This document shows positions 22,633 to 33,447 of a stretch of 64,000 nucleotides of DNA, piece by piece. Below the pieces are notes generated by a model. That model searched no databases. It was given only the letters and a program-made list of their open reading frames with translations, and was not told where the DNA came from. The stretch's first letter is position 1. Every line of letters begins with the position of its first letter. This DNA comes from Monosporascus cannonballus (lineage: Eukaryota; Ascomycota; Sordariomycetes; Xylariales), in contig QJNS01000011.1 of the NCBI GenBank assembly GCA_004154925.1, positions 62,001-126,000 on the forward strand, written 5' to 3'. Made by a program: the position numbers and the translations under genes.

Positions 22633-23655
22633 TTTGTCTTTGTTCCGCTTGGTCATATTGTCCTCGCTATTCGTTTTAGTGGTGGCTTACGAATACCAGC
22701 GTTTGTTTACCAACTAAGGAAGGATACATGTAAATTTCCCGGTTTGTATAATTAGACCCCCATAAGTAGCAGCCCTTGACCACGTTATATGATCGCCATC
22801 CTCCAGACGACAGGAGATGACCCGTAAACTCCTCCCAGCATTCCCATCCCTGTCCCGTCCTCGGTCTAACGGCGACTGTCATGCTTTTAAAGGGAGTTTT
22901 TCGCAAGCCCTGATCTCTTTTCTGCCTTTTATAAACATACAATGAAGAGAAAAGGGGAAGTGGGGAAAAGGGGGGGAATCCTTCAATCCCACCGTCCCTT
23001 CGCTTCATACCACCAATCGGCCAGCTCCAAACACCTACAAGATCCCGGGGAGGACCCCCGGCTCCGCTTATAAAGAAAGATATCATCATAGATACTAGAC
23101 TCCTCTCTTCTCTAGCACCAGGTCGGGACGTCCGGCTACCCCCGGAGCAAAGAACAAGGAGTCAGGAATGGCTCAGACCACAGACAACACTCTGTCTCAT
23201 GATTCTCTTTGGACATCTGGACTGGATTTTACCTGGTTTCTCCCTTATATTTTATTATATAGGTGCTAGGTACTTGGCAAGTGTACTTCGTGATTAAACG
23301 CCAACACCAATCAATGGAACTACTGCTAGGGACGGGATGTAAGCATATAGTTCGGCCTTGCGTTCAGCCATGTACGTTGTCGACATGGAACGCCGGCAGG
23401 TATTGTTAGGGGGAATCAGAAATATTGCCCCCCCCTCCACCCCCTCCAAGGTACGGCAGGTTGCCTTGTGGTATGAAATATGAGCATTCGATTCGTCTCA
23501 GCGCCACCGTGCGCGTAGAAATGCTAATATTTACCCAAGAGTCCATCCGACAACTATCTAACATTCGTTTCTAAATACGAGGCTAAAAGGGGTATCTGGG
23601 AAATCCTAAGTTCCCGCATCGTGTCATATGATAGTTACCTCCTGCTCAACTCCAC

Positions 23656-23689
23656 AAAAAAATTTTTTTTGGGGGGAGGAGGGGGGGGG
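23656..23689. repeat. Homopolymer stack A7-T8-G6-AGGA-G9
   Basis: Consecutive runs of A, T and G lie 44-77 bp beyond the stop codon of the minus-strand GGPP synthase, in its 3' region. The two G runs (6 and 9) could form a G-quadruplex on the plus strand. Confidence 0.7.
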
Positions 23690-23732
23690 TTTATATACCA
23701 CGCCCCAACCTCGCAAGGACAGTCCCGCCCCT

Positions 23733-24938
23733 CTACGGCAAGACCAACTTGTCCAGGATCTTGTGCACGCCGACGCCCTTGCCTCTGCCGGCGTCAACCT
23801 CGTCGGTTATCCTGCGTGCGCGCTCGATGAGCACCTCGAGGACCCGGCGGGTGTACTCGAAGCTTCCCGTACTCTCCATGTACTTGACGGCGTAGCGCTT
23901 GACCTCGAGGTCCGTGGTCTTCTGCTTCAGGATGTTGAGGAGCTGCAGGTTCCCCGGGTCGGAGCGGATGCTGTGGATGATGGGGAACGAGAACTTGCCC
24001 TCGGTCAGGTCCTCGGCGAAGCCCTTGTTCTCCGTGTACTTGACGTCCGAGAGGTTCTTGTAGTCGTCCTCGATCTGGAATATCAGCCCCAGCACGTGCA
24101 CCAGCGGCACGCAGTCGATCGACGTCTCCCGCGACTCGGCCTGCATGAGCCGGATGGCGAGCCGGAACAGCCCGCCCGTCTTGTTCCCCACCATCTCCAG
24201 GTAGTCCTCCTCCGTCGGGCAGGTCAACGTGTCTCTCCAGAAGAGATCCATTCCCTGTCCGCGGTGAAGGTTAATCAGCTCCTCCGTGTAAACATCGACG
24301 GCCCTCGGGTTGTTCAGCTTTTGGAGTTCTTGTAGGGCGAGGAAGTAGACGTAATTGGCCGAGTTGATGGTCTGCGCAGTCCCGTAAATGCTGTGCGTGA
24401 CCGGGAGACCCCTCCGCAATATGGAGTTATCCTCGACATCGTCGACGAGCAACGACGAGGTGTGGAGCATGCCGACGACCTTCGTGATGATATCCAAGCT
24501 CTCCTGCGGGACGTCCAGCCACGCGTTGAAGGCGTTCACCATCAACCCGCGGAAATCCTTCCCGGGGATAGCATATAGGTAGGCAAAGGGACCTAGCAGA
24601 ACCTTCTCCTTCTGCTCCGTCCACTGCTTCTGGGGTGCGATGTTAAGATCCTCGGTCGCGAAGCGCGCGGGGTCGGGAGGGCCGTTCCCTTGCATGCCGG
24701 TTAAGGGAATAGCAGTAGGAGAGGAGGTCTTGCGGTGCCGCTGGGCGCTCTGGCCAAGCCAGTTAGATTCGGGAAGGGGGCGCAGAGCCGGCTTGGACGG
24801 AGGATAAGGTGCGGAATAGCCGGTCGACGAGGTTCGCGGAGGGATGGCGTTCGGAGACTGGGGAGATAGAGGTGGGCTGTTAATGCGAGGGCCGTTGGTC
24901 CCAGGAAGCACAGCCGAGGCCAGCGTATGATCCATCAT
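23733..24938 (-). CDS. ggs1: Geranylgeranyl diphosphate synthase
   Basis: Trans-prenyltransferase condensing isopentenyl diphosphate with allylic diphosphates to make C20 GGPP for protein prenylation, carotenoids and other diterpenoids; corresponds to Neurospora al-3 and yeast BTS1. A single exon encodes 401 residues. A Ser/Pro-rich extension of about 95 residues precedes the catalytic core, which begins at about [16 protein letters not shown]. The first Asp-rich motif is DDVED at 166-170 ([15 protein letters not shown]) and the second is QIEDDYKN at about 289-295. [14 protein letters not shown] [15 protein letters not shown] and the conserved [12 protein letters not shown] (225-236) are present. 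No terpene cyclase, P450 or prenyltransferase lies nearby, so it looks like the housekeeping copy. The start is the first ATG of the frame; the following codon is also ATG. Confidence 0.96.
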   Translation of the reverse strand: MMDHTLASAVLPGTNGPRINSPPLSPQSPNAIPPRTSSTGYSAPYPPSKPALRPLPESNWLGQSAQRHRKTSSPTAIPLTGMQGNGPPDPARFATEDLNIAPQKQWTEQKEKVLLGPFAYLYAIPGKDFRGLMVNAFNAWLDVPQESLDIITKVVGMLHTSSLLVDDVEDNSILRRGLPVTHSIYGTAQTINSANYVYFLALQELQKLNNPRAVDVYTEELINLHRGQGMDLFWRDTLTCPTEEDYLEMVGNKTGGLFRLAIRLMQAESRETSIDCVPLVHVLGLIFQIEDDYKNLSDVKYTENKGFAEDLTEGKFSFPIIHSIRSDPGNLQLLNILKQKTTDLEVKRYAVKYMESTGSFEYTRRVLEVLIERARRITDEVDAGRGKGVGVHKILDKLVLP

Positions 24939-26364
24939 GCAATCCTTCGTGGGAGGGGTCTTCGTGAAGAGGAAAGCAACTGACGACGATCGGGTATGCG
25001 GGAAGCCGTCGGCTCAGGCGGCGCAATTGTGTATACACTCGATGGTACGAAGAAGTAGTAAGTAAGTCAACCAGGGATTCCCCGATGCGCAATTGGAGCC
25101 CGATCTGAACTGGCTGGCTGGCGTTAACTGTTGGACCATTCGCTGCGATTGAGGGGCGGTTCTTGGGATCCCGCAATCGAGGCTTCGAGTGGAAAAGCCG
25201 AAGTATAAATATGTGCTAGGCATGTACGGATAATAGGCACCTTTGCAGTAGGTAAGGAGGCTAAGGAATGTGCGAACGTAGCACAGCCTCCATTGTGGCC
25301 ATGCAAAATTAGTACGAGGAATCATACTGGCAGAAAAGAGGAAGTCTACGATGCGCCACGCTGTATTGTGACGCTGCAACAGCACGGGAATATGCAAGTG
25401 AGTGAAGGGAGGAGGAAAGGGGGGGGGTGGTGTTGGGTGTTGGGCAGATCCACACGTAGCTGTCGCTGCTCCCTGAGCCACAACGTAGAAGAACGCACTA
25501 AAAGAGCATACTAAACACTGTAGTCGCTACCTAGTATATCGTAAGGCAAGCCCATGTGAAGAAGACTTAACCCGGGAAGGCTACTAGGTAACGTTAGACT
25601 GGAGGCATTCGAGCACGTCATAGTTAGTAGATACTAGGTAGATTAGATGGGCCGCCCTATACATGTCCAGGAGGGTGCTGCTGCGTAAGTACCGTGCTCG
25701 ATCATTAAAAATGCGATTCAGGTGATGATCCGACGGTAACGTACTTGGAAACCGTCCCTGAAGATCGGGTATTAATGATAGACCTATCGTATCCGACCTT
25801 CTTTTCGGTTACATTTAAATAATTCGAAGTTTTCAGCTTGGCTTCCTCCCAGCAAGAACCCCGCAGGACGGCAAATGTGAGCAATTGGAAGCGGGGGTCT
25901 AGACTAATAAGCCGGATCTTCAGGGTTCTAGTCTAATCTAGCGTTAGGAATTCATTCATACCTTCTTACTTAATTAAACCGGAAATCGGTGGTTGTTGCC
26001 CTGCCAACCCAGAACCCGGTAATCGATAAGCGCTTAAGGGTACCCTGTGTTTAATTGCTTGCTTGGTTTTACCGATAGTCCAGGGGAACTGCGTCATCAC
26101 CATCACCATCATTCAGCCACTCTCCTTGTTTGTCGTCTGCCCGGTTTTGGGCCTCAACATCACTGCCCAAAGTGGTACCCATTCATTTCTCTTCTTCTTT
26201 CCCGTGTATTAACTGTCTACCATCCTGAGCTCCAGGCGATCGCATCTCAAGTTCTTTCCTGTTGGGCTTTCGCATTTCCATTTATTTGTCTTTTTATTCC
26301 GACCGCCCACCACTCTTTCTCAACATCCCACACATCACATTACCCTCCCAGATCAATTGAAGAG
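24939..26364. other. Divergent spacer between GGPP synthase and Cdc14
   Basis: It holds the two promoters and 5' leaders. An open frame at 25014-25481 (minus) is Pro/Tyr-rich without domain character and lies in the GGPP synthase 5' region. A run encoding six His at about 26096-26115 belongs to an open extension upstream of Cdc14 and is judged to be leader sequence. Nothing else is seen. Confidence 0.5.
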
Positions 26365-27347
26365 ATGGAAAATCTGTTATCGCTCGCTTTCGACAACCTC
26401 TCCTCCTACGACGGCCCCAAGGTCCGGAAGGGTCTGCGCCAGGTCGAGGGACTGCTCGCCAACATCTGCCTATCTCGACAGCCGAACAAGGATCGCAGAC
26501 CGTCGAGCAAGGATCGCAGGCCGTCTACGGCCAAGGGCCCCGATGGCGGCGAGGAACTTGCGCCGCCAAAGACGCTCTCCGAACTCACCGACGACCCGGC
26601 CTTCTACGAGTTCTTCCGGTTGCAGGAGGGCTTCGAGTGGAACGTCGTCCTACGGCTCGTCAATACCCTCGACCGTCTGGTGGCTAAGGGCAGCGATGGG
26701 CAGAACGACCTGTTGATCCTGAGTGCGCTGGACCTGATTCAGGGGACCCTGCTCCTCCACCCGCCGAGCAAGACGCTCTTCTCGCGGGAGATGTATATGA
26801 ATGTCAGTAATGCCTGCGACGCGGTGACCGGTGCTCTTCCTCGCCACATTATGCTGATTGGGACGTTTTACAGCTCCTGCTCGACCTCTTAGAACCCGAC
26901 TTCTGCCCCGCGATCCAGTCGGCGACTCTATTGACCCTCGTGACCGCGCTCATCGACACGCCGCAGAACACGCGCACGTTCGAGAACCTAGACGGCCTCC
27001 TCGCCATCACCTCCCTCTTCCGGTCGCGCGGCACCAGCCGGGACGTGAAGCTCAAGCTCGTCGAGTTCCTGTACTTCTACCTGATGCCCGAGGTCCCGTC
27101 GATCCCTGGCGCGGGGGCGGCGCGGGACGACGTGCCCCAGCGTAGCCCTAGTAAGCCCGCGAAGACGTTTTCGTCGCCCAGCCGGGGCGCCGAGGGCAAG
27201 AGCGGACGGCCCCGGTCCCCCGCCAGCGAGGCCACGACGAGGAGCCAGGAGGAGAAGCAGGCCCTGCTAGGTCGCCATCTGAATAGTGTCGAAGAACTGG
27301 TCAAGGACTTGCGGCAGAGCACGCCGTTCGGCGGTGTGGTGTGCTAG
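26365..27347 (+). CDS. cdc14: Cdc14-family septation initiation network protein
   Basis: Homolog of fission yeast Cdc14, the regulatory partner of the Sid1 kinase in the septation initiation network at the spindle pole body; it is not the Cdc14 phosphatase of budding yeast. Exons 26365-26802 and 26874-27347 flank a 71-nt intron (GTCAGT...TTTACAG, branch GCTGAT), giving 303 residues. The protein starts MENLLSLAFDNLSSYDGPKV, typical for the family, contains DPAFYEFFRLQEGFEWNVV, then SKTLFSREMYMN joined to LLLDLLEPDF by splicing, and TPQNTRTFENLDGL. A low-complexity Ser/Arg insert (about residues 235-275) precedes the last helix, NSVEELVKDLRQSTPFGG. The frame is open for another 106 codons upstream, but I chose the ATG at 26365 because family similarity begins there. 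Confidence 0.9.
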
Positions 27348-27759
27348 TAGGGGCGGTCACTTTCGCGTGCCACTCCCTACCTTGTATTATTAAACTGTTG
27401 TGATTTGTGCGATCGGCCCGCACTGCGATTGGGGTGGAAAGGTTGCGCTGGTATCTCTATCAGAAAGACGCCCCGGTGGGATTGATATTTCTCCGCGTGG
27501 CATCATGATAGCTATGCTGCCTCGTAATGGGGATTGTTAGCCGGGCGTTAAGGTTGCGAGGCGTTCGCTCACCGGGACAAGGACATCATGCCGGATTTTT
27601 TTATGTATAGAACTAGCGTATTTTCAGGTACGGACGGGATCAGTATGAGAATGAGAATGATATGATTACACAATCGAGGTTCTTTGCCAACGGCCGTGCC
27701 GTCTCTATTAATGATCCCACATCCCTCTCTCGACGTTGAGTTCCTCTTTTCAACCCGGT
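27348..27759. other. Convergent 3' regions
   Basis: Short spacer between the ends of cdc14 (+) and the Cys-rich membrane protein gene (-). No feature is recognised. Confidence 0.6.
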
Positions 27760-29761
27760 TCAATGCTTGGACTCCGGCGGTTCCGGAGACGGTCTAGCCC
27801 CGGGCTCCGGAGAAGGCGAGAAAGCGCGCGGCCTCGACTCGCCGGGCTCCGCGGGACTAAGCGGCGGCGACACGGCCCCGGGAGGCGAACTGCCCATGAG
27901 CTCGAAAGGGCCGGTATGATGATCTTGCCCCACCGCCGGCGCCGCATTGGCATTCCCCACCAACCCGCCTCCATCCCCCTGCCCGTCCCCCCCCTCTCCT
28001 TCTCCCCCGCCATGCGCCATCCTCCTGCCGCCAACCACGACGCCGACCTTCTCGCCGCGCGAGCCGAGATCAGGCTCCACCGCACTATCCCCGATCTCGA
28101 CGGGCGTCATGATGTCGTTGGGCCCGTCAGGCTGCACGGCCACGCCGCCGAGCCTCTCGGGCGGCGCCGGCGCAGCGTCTTCGGTATAGGGCCCCGCCAC
28201 CGCCTCCGGCCCCACGTAGTCGTAGACGAGCCCGCTCTACACATCACATTCCGGAGTTAGTAAACGGAACACCTCTCTTGACTAGCAAATCCCGGGAGCG
28301 CGTGGGTGTTGCTCCTAGCACTGCCTGGATGGGGGGTTTATAGCCAATGGTTCGTCTAATCTGAGATGCCCGAGCGCTCTTGGAAGGGGGGGACGAGGAA
28401 GGAAATATGGAAGGGGTTCTGGTTCGTTGCTCACCTGGTGCAGCGCTGGCCGCGACGGCCCCGTGGCGCTCGTTGGCCCGCTTATCTCGCTGTTCCTGTC
28501 CCTGTCTCCGCCCCCACCTCCTAGGCGATCCCGGTTGTAAAAGAGCCGGCTGCGCAGGTTGAACACCGTCATCGGGCTCTGGTTGTTGTTGTTTGTATTG
28601 TTGTCGCCGCCGCCGCCGCCGCTGCTGCTGCCGCTCTCCGGCAGTAGCGTCCTGGTCTTGTGGTTATTCGTGCCCTGCGGCTCCCTGGGGCGGCGGCGGC
28701 GGCGCACGCAGAACCATGTCAGCAGCGCGATGACGGTCGCGGCGCCCGCGGCGACGCCGGCGCCAATGCCGCCCTTGGCCCCGGGCGACAGGCCGGTCCC
28801 GGGTTCCGCGACGACGACGTCGCCGCCGGGTGCCGTGGCCGTGGGCAGGGCCTCGCCGTCGCAGAACGAGGGCGCGCGGCAGGTCTGGCCCGAGGCGCAG
28901 CAGCCGCCGCCCTCGGCCGCGTCGCACGCGAACTGGTACGCGTGCGAGCACCCGCTGGGGACCGGTCGCGCCACCGTCGGCGGCGGCGTGGTCACGTCCG
29001 ACAGGCACGCGCTCGAGGTACCGCACCGCAAACCGTAGCCGCAGCACTGCGCGCCGAAGTGCGAGGGGCACTGGTAGCTCTCGGTGCCGCACTGCAATAC
29101 CCGGCTGGAGTCAGCAATTTTGTCCGTTTGTGTTGACAGTGATCAGCCCGAGTATCCGGCGGCCATGAGACGGTATTCACGGGTACGCGGGCCGGGGAAA
29201 CGAGGTACGTAGTAATAACCTCGGAAGTTTACTTACGGGACGGTTGCAGCACGCGGAGGTCGTGCGGAAGGTGTGGAGCACTTCTGGCGCGGCGGTCTCG
29301 CCCGTGCCCGAAGGCGAGACGGTCGTCGTGACCTCCTCGCTCCTGATACAGACGTTATAGCCACTTTCGCACGGCGTCTGCTCGCGGCACACGTTGCCGA
29401 TAGCGCAGCAGTTGATGTCCAGCGTCTCGTTGCGGAAGCAGTAGCGGTCGTCCGGGCAGCAGGCGTTGAAGCCGTCCGGCCCGACGTCCAGGCAGTCATG
29501 GTGTCCCGCCCCGCAATTGATCGGCTCCCGCGTGTCTTCGTCTTCTCCCTGGCGTCGCTGCTTGTCGCGGCCCGGCGCCGGGAGGGCGGGGATCGCCGGC
29601 AGGTAGAAGCGCGGCGAGAGACCGCCGCCCGTCTGCAGGATTGCCGCATTGTCGACGGTGGCGAGGCGGGGCGCCTGCGCACTCGCGAGACCGGGCGGCA
29701 AGACGAAAAGGAGGATGGGATGTAGCAGGGCCGTGCGTCCAGCCCTACGATAAGACGCCAT
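27760..29761 (-). CDS. Cysteine-rich single-pass membrane protein, unknown function
   Basis: Exons in transcript order: 29761-29237, 29091-28435 and 28236-27760, with introns starting GTAAGT and GTGAGC and ending GCAG and GTAG, all in phase 0; 552 residues. The order is signal peptide (about 1-28, HPILLFVLPPGLASAQA), a linker, then an ectodomain with paired-Cys blocks such as CGAGHHDCLDVGPDGFNACC (exon 1) and CGTESYQCPSHFGAQCCGYG (exon 2), a Pro/Thr linker, one membrane helix at about 282-304 (GIGAGVAAGAATVIALLTWF) followed by CVRRRRR, and a cytosolic tail of about 245 residues rich in Asn, Gly and Pro with no known domain. This sensor-like arrangement recalls fungal cell-wall integrity sensors, but it lacks the WSC Cys pattern. 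An in-frame ATG 33 bp upstream (29794) would lengthen the N terminus by 11 residues. Confidence 0.83.
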
Positions 29762-31910
29762 TATAGGCAGAGTGTATAAGACGAGATGCCTCACAACCTA
29801 GAGGGAAAGCAGCACATAAATTGACGGCATAAGCGGTGAAGCCTCAGTTTTGGATACGTTGGTCGATCCGTTCGCATCAATGTCGCGGTGATTGAGAGGA
29901 TAGACGGACTAAATCTCAGTGCCTACCTGGAGTTTGCCTTTGCCGACCACACGGCACATGCAGAGGGACGGGAATGGGGCCTGCCATCGAAATCTGACAG
30001 TCGGTATTGAGCAGCGTTGTGCACCTACCGTACCTAGACACCCACTCGGGTTCGCAGCTCTTGGTTACATTGATGGTAAGAATGGTAAGAGTCAGCAATC
30101 GAGACTGCCGCCACGACATTCGTGTGGCGGACAGCTGCTGCGGGTATTCGAATGAGGCGAATCAGAAGCGTCCGAAGTACGGCATGTAACCCAATAGAGG
30201 GGAATTCGGGCTTGGCCCCTCCGTATGGAGTTAGTTGCTGCCCATGCGGCTCGGAATTGGGGACAAATGCTCTAATTGATTCTTCGGTGTGACCCGGCGT
30301 TAATCATACTCCCCCTGACTTGTGACTGCCAGCATTCCCATCTGTAATTTCCCGTCAATGCTCTCGAATGATTGCTTAGCTCTTCGAAAGCCTCTTGTGC
30401 TTCAAAAGCCCGGATTGACCCAAAACGCTGTTCGGGCACTCTGCGTTCTGCCGATGGGTGTGGAAAGGGGGAACTTCTCGGGAAGATAAAGTTCGAAATT
30501 GCGCATTCTAACCCTGTATCAAGTCATCAAATGTTTTCTCGTTCTTGAGGCAATGAATCCCATGTTCTCATGAAACTTAGCGAATTCTGGGCAGCGACTC
30601 CGTTCGGACGTATGGCAGCGACTGTTCGATCAAATAACCGTCTGTTGATTAGCTTGAGTTGGTTCAAGCTCTGAGGAAGCAAGGTGATAGGAGACCACAA
30701 GGATCGCCGCCCCAAAACTTCACAGCATCGATAGTGAGATATCTTAGACTGTCGAACAGCGAGAGCCAGGTGATTGATCGTCTTGTTATCCAACGTATAT
30801 CCATCGTAAGAAGCTCGTTCTGCTTCTAGATGTAAGGACATCAGCTTACCGGCCAGAAGAGTGTTTTATACAGGATATTCTTCACCGACCAAGCCATCAT
30901 GGCCAGGACGCGGACGCTACTTTCCGGGTTCACGATGGGAAAAAAGTGCTAGTCGACGTAGCTCATTCATACCTGAGCGTGATACCTGACCTAGGGTCGT
31001 ATCCAGCAAGGGAGGCACCGACAGGGCGGCTACAAGACTAAAGCATACAGTGACTCCCCAGCGGAAGAGAAGCTACAAGAGCGTATCGGAAGGCAGAGAC
31101 TCTGGGACTCAATTCTCAGAACAAAGGATGCGGTGACTGGGTAGTTGCAGTTGAAATCATCGATCTTGCTATTACTAGTCTTTTACAAAATAGGGGCCCA
31201 GGTGGAAAGGCATGATTATATCCTTGGAGGAGTCTTCTGCTTTTACCTGATTCATACAAGAAAGCCATATGCTATCATATTCTATAACGAGAACTTAAAA
31301 GAAGAATAAGCCCAGCAAGCATGACTGTAACCTACCACCTAGAATCTCTCATTTTAAGGCTTTTATAGTCGTTGCTGCTGACGCCAATAACAACTTGATA
31401 CCTGCACATTGTTAAATCGGAACGAGTTACCCCATGAGACATGGCTGGGCAATATCAAGCGGTTGGCGGTGTCAAAGGAGACTCGGATGCGCGACAGCAA
31501 CTATGTATCCATCCCAACATATAGCTCCATCAACTCCACTGATTTGCAAGGCAAACTCTTTCGGCTTGTAAGTATGCCATTGCCTCAATATTGACGTGTT
31601 CTCTATGCATTCGTGAGTACCTACGATCAAGGTCAGAGTAGGTGTGTAGGCTCCACCTGCGGTATAACGTTGTCATGACGTTAGATTAACTAATATATAG
31701 GATCAACTATTTCAACAGCAACTCCCTCGCATCCATCATGCTCCAAATTCAACGAAGTCTGCTATAAACCGAATCACGAGCAAACAAGTAGCCAAAATCT
31801 TCCACATATAAGAAGCGCGCCCAACCTACATACGCAAAGTACATTCGCCGAAAACCAGCCCCCAAACCCGTCCCCGTCGCCCCGGCTAAGCCCAAGTACC
31901 GCAGTCCAAC
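29762..31910. other. Intergenic region, nothing recognised
   Basis: More than 2 kb with only short overlapping frames (for example 30527-30841 minus). No domain, repeat or RNA gene is recognised. The right end must hold the promoter of the small gene at 31911. Confidence 0.5.
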
Positions 31911-32141
31911 ATGTCCGGAAAGCAGCCCCAGGCCGATCCCAGAGATATTCTCGTCGACGATGTGGCGTTCACTGAGGGCAACAAGAAAGGAAACAGCTCC
32001 AAGAGCGCCGCCACGCAGGCGATGGACCAGGCGGAACACGAAGCCCGAAAGGCGCATTCCAAGAGTGGTGCGAATACCGGAGAGGGGCAGGGAATGGAAT
32101 ACGTCTCTCGCAAGAACCACAGCTCGCGCAATGAGCACTGA
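31911..32141 (+). CDS. Small hydrophilic protein of unknown function
   Basis: A single exon encodes 76 residues with an ATG in acceptable context (CCAACATGTCC). The protein has no hydrophobic segment and is rich in Ser, Lys, Ala, His and Asn. It contains DPRDILVDDVAFTEGNKKGN, then a likely amphipathic helix TQAMDQAEHEARKAHSK and a tail ending SRKNHSSRNEH. Alternative frames across it are more irregular, which favours this one. The composition resembles small stress or hydrophilin-type proteins but I do not recognise a family. Confidence 0.42.
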   Translation: MSGKQPQADPRDILVDDVAFTEGNKKGNSSKSAATQAMDQAEHEARKAHSKSGANTGEGQGMEYVSRKNHSSRNEH

Positions 32142-33447
32142 TGAAGGACGCAAGGGTGGGAAGTAGGGGCGGAGATATGTGTGCCTCGCCGGGTGCCAAC
32201 CGGCCGCAGTAGTTACCGGCAAGCGCATTCTCGGTTTCTGCCGCTGATATCGAGGCTTTAATAGCGATTCATATTATGCGAAACTGGCATTTAATGGAAT
32301 GCATATCAATTCTAGGCTAGAGTTACATCCTCTCCGCTGAGGCTAGTTGGCACCCGGCGAAAGAACTGCCAAACGTTGCCGACTTTGTTCTAATAACGTG
32401 TTATTATCGAGGCCAATCACTGTTCATCGTGTGGTCCGGGTAATAGGTACTTGTATGCGTGCTCAGAAATATGGGGAAACTGTGCTTATAAAATGTCCTT
32501 AAGAGGCGGTGGCCCGAATTAAGAAGTTAAGAAGTTGACAAGGGATTCGAACGAGAATTATAAGGGGTTATTAGGGCGAGGGAATCCTTACCTACGTACC
32601 TATTGGCCTACGAGGTTCCGTGGGTAACTTCGAATACCCGCGGGCGGCTTATAAGTATTTGTGCGGTATTTAGGAAATTAAAACGCAAGTACATAGTCAT
32701 AAGAAAAATCAATATGATATTTAGCAAATTATTGACATACCAATTAACGTCATGGTCGGCATAAATGTTAGCGTAGGTAAGTATAGATGGGCAATCTGAC
32801 ATACCTACGAGTTACCCATAAGTATTAAAGTCTGTTGGTAGGTGGCCTGGGTTACCTTATGATTAACGATGGGCAATGGTGGGTAACCTACGGGTACCTA
32901 TTCCCTCTTCTTAGGGGTTATATGTATGGTTGGGCAGCGGACCTAATAACTGTGGTTGTATATTCGTGATCTGAGAAATTCTATATGATGGCTTCTTTAC
33001 CGTTTGGCTTTCTTGTTATATCGGCCTTTAGCACTTATATCTTGAACCATATGTTTTTCCCCCATCAGTTCCAGGTAGTCCGAATGATTGTTAGTTGTTG
33101 ATAAGGGGTGCCTGTCGAAGGGCTGAATAAGGAAGACTTCATATCAACTTGAGACTTAAATCCTCCTTATATTAACATTAACATTATGTTCTCGACGCTT
33201 CTGCGCATACGCCCTTGACACTGTCTCATTATGATAATACTCTATGTGCATAATCGATATCTCACAGGGAATGCTAAGTGTCTCAACAGAAGCATGTGTT
33301 CGGAATATGACAACCGTAGAAACTGCTGTTATAAAGTTCCCAAATGCTGGATATCGTTGTGGCGTCTAGTATCGTCTATATAGGAAACCCAGAACAGATG
33401 CCATATGCCTAGGGAACATTGGACATGATGACTTATACAAGGTGGCA
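32142..33447. other. AT-rich intergenic region with a repeat copy
   Basis: No gene is seen. It contains several GGGTAACC/ACCTACGGGTACC-like words at about 32600-32910 and an AT-rich core at about 32670-32770. This could be a degenerate non-autonomous transposon. Confidence 0.45.
32881..32904. repeat. Dispersed GGGTAACC...ACGGGTACC motif, copy B
   Basis: Counterpart of 8901-8925. Related words lie near 32620-32650 on the opposite strand (GGTATTCG and GTTACCCACGG) and at 32812-32818, which would fit the subterminal repeats of an hAT-like element of about 330 bp. Clean terminal inverted repeats or a target duplication were not found. Confidence 0.35.

Larger units (their letters stand above)
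21212..23732. other. Long intergenic region with simple repeats
   Basis: No gene is supported. It holds a two-and-a-half-fold tandem CCCCTTATTCGAA-type repeat at about 21659-21696, the CTTTTT microsatellite at 22555-22632 and a homopolymer stack at 23656-23689. The open frames at 22163-22497 and 22676-23089 (minus) have no recognisable domain. Confidence 0.5.

Noticed and set aside
22491..22755. Phe/Leu-rich membrane protein frames
   Set aside because: They are produced entirely by the TTTTTC microsatellite.
25014..25481. 155-codon frame on the minus strand upstream of GGPP synthase
   Set aside because: No recognisable domain, irregular composition and a location in the expected promoter/leader of a gene on the same strand.
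26047..26364. In-frame N-terminal extension of Cdc14 containing six consecutive His (possible tag or vector sequence)
   Set aside because: The His codons alternate CAT/CAC in natural-looking CATCAC repeats, the surrounding sequence is pyrimidine-rich leader, and family similarity begins exactly at the internal Met at 26365.
23733..29761. Terpenoid biosynthetic cluster around GGPP synthase
   Set aside because: Neighbours are a septation protein and a membrane protein. No cyclase, P450, prenyltransferase or cluster regulator is nearby, so GGPP synthase is best read as housekeeping.
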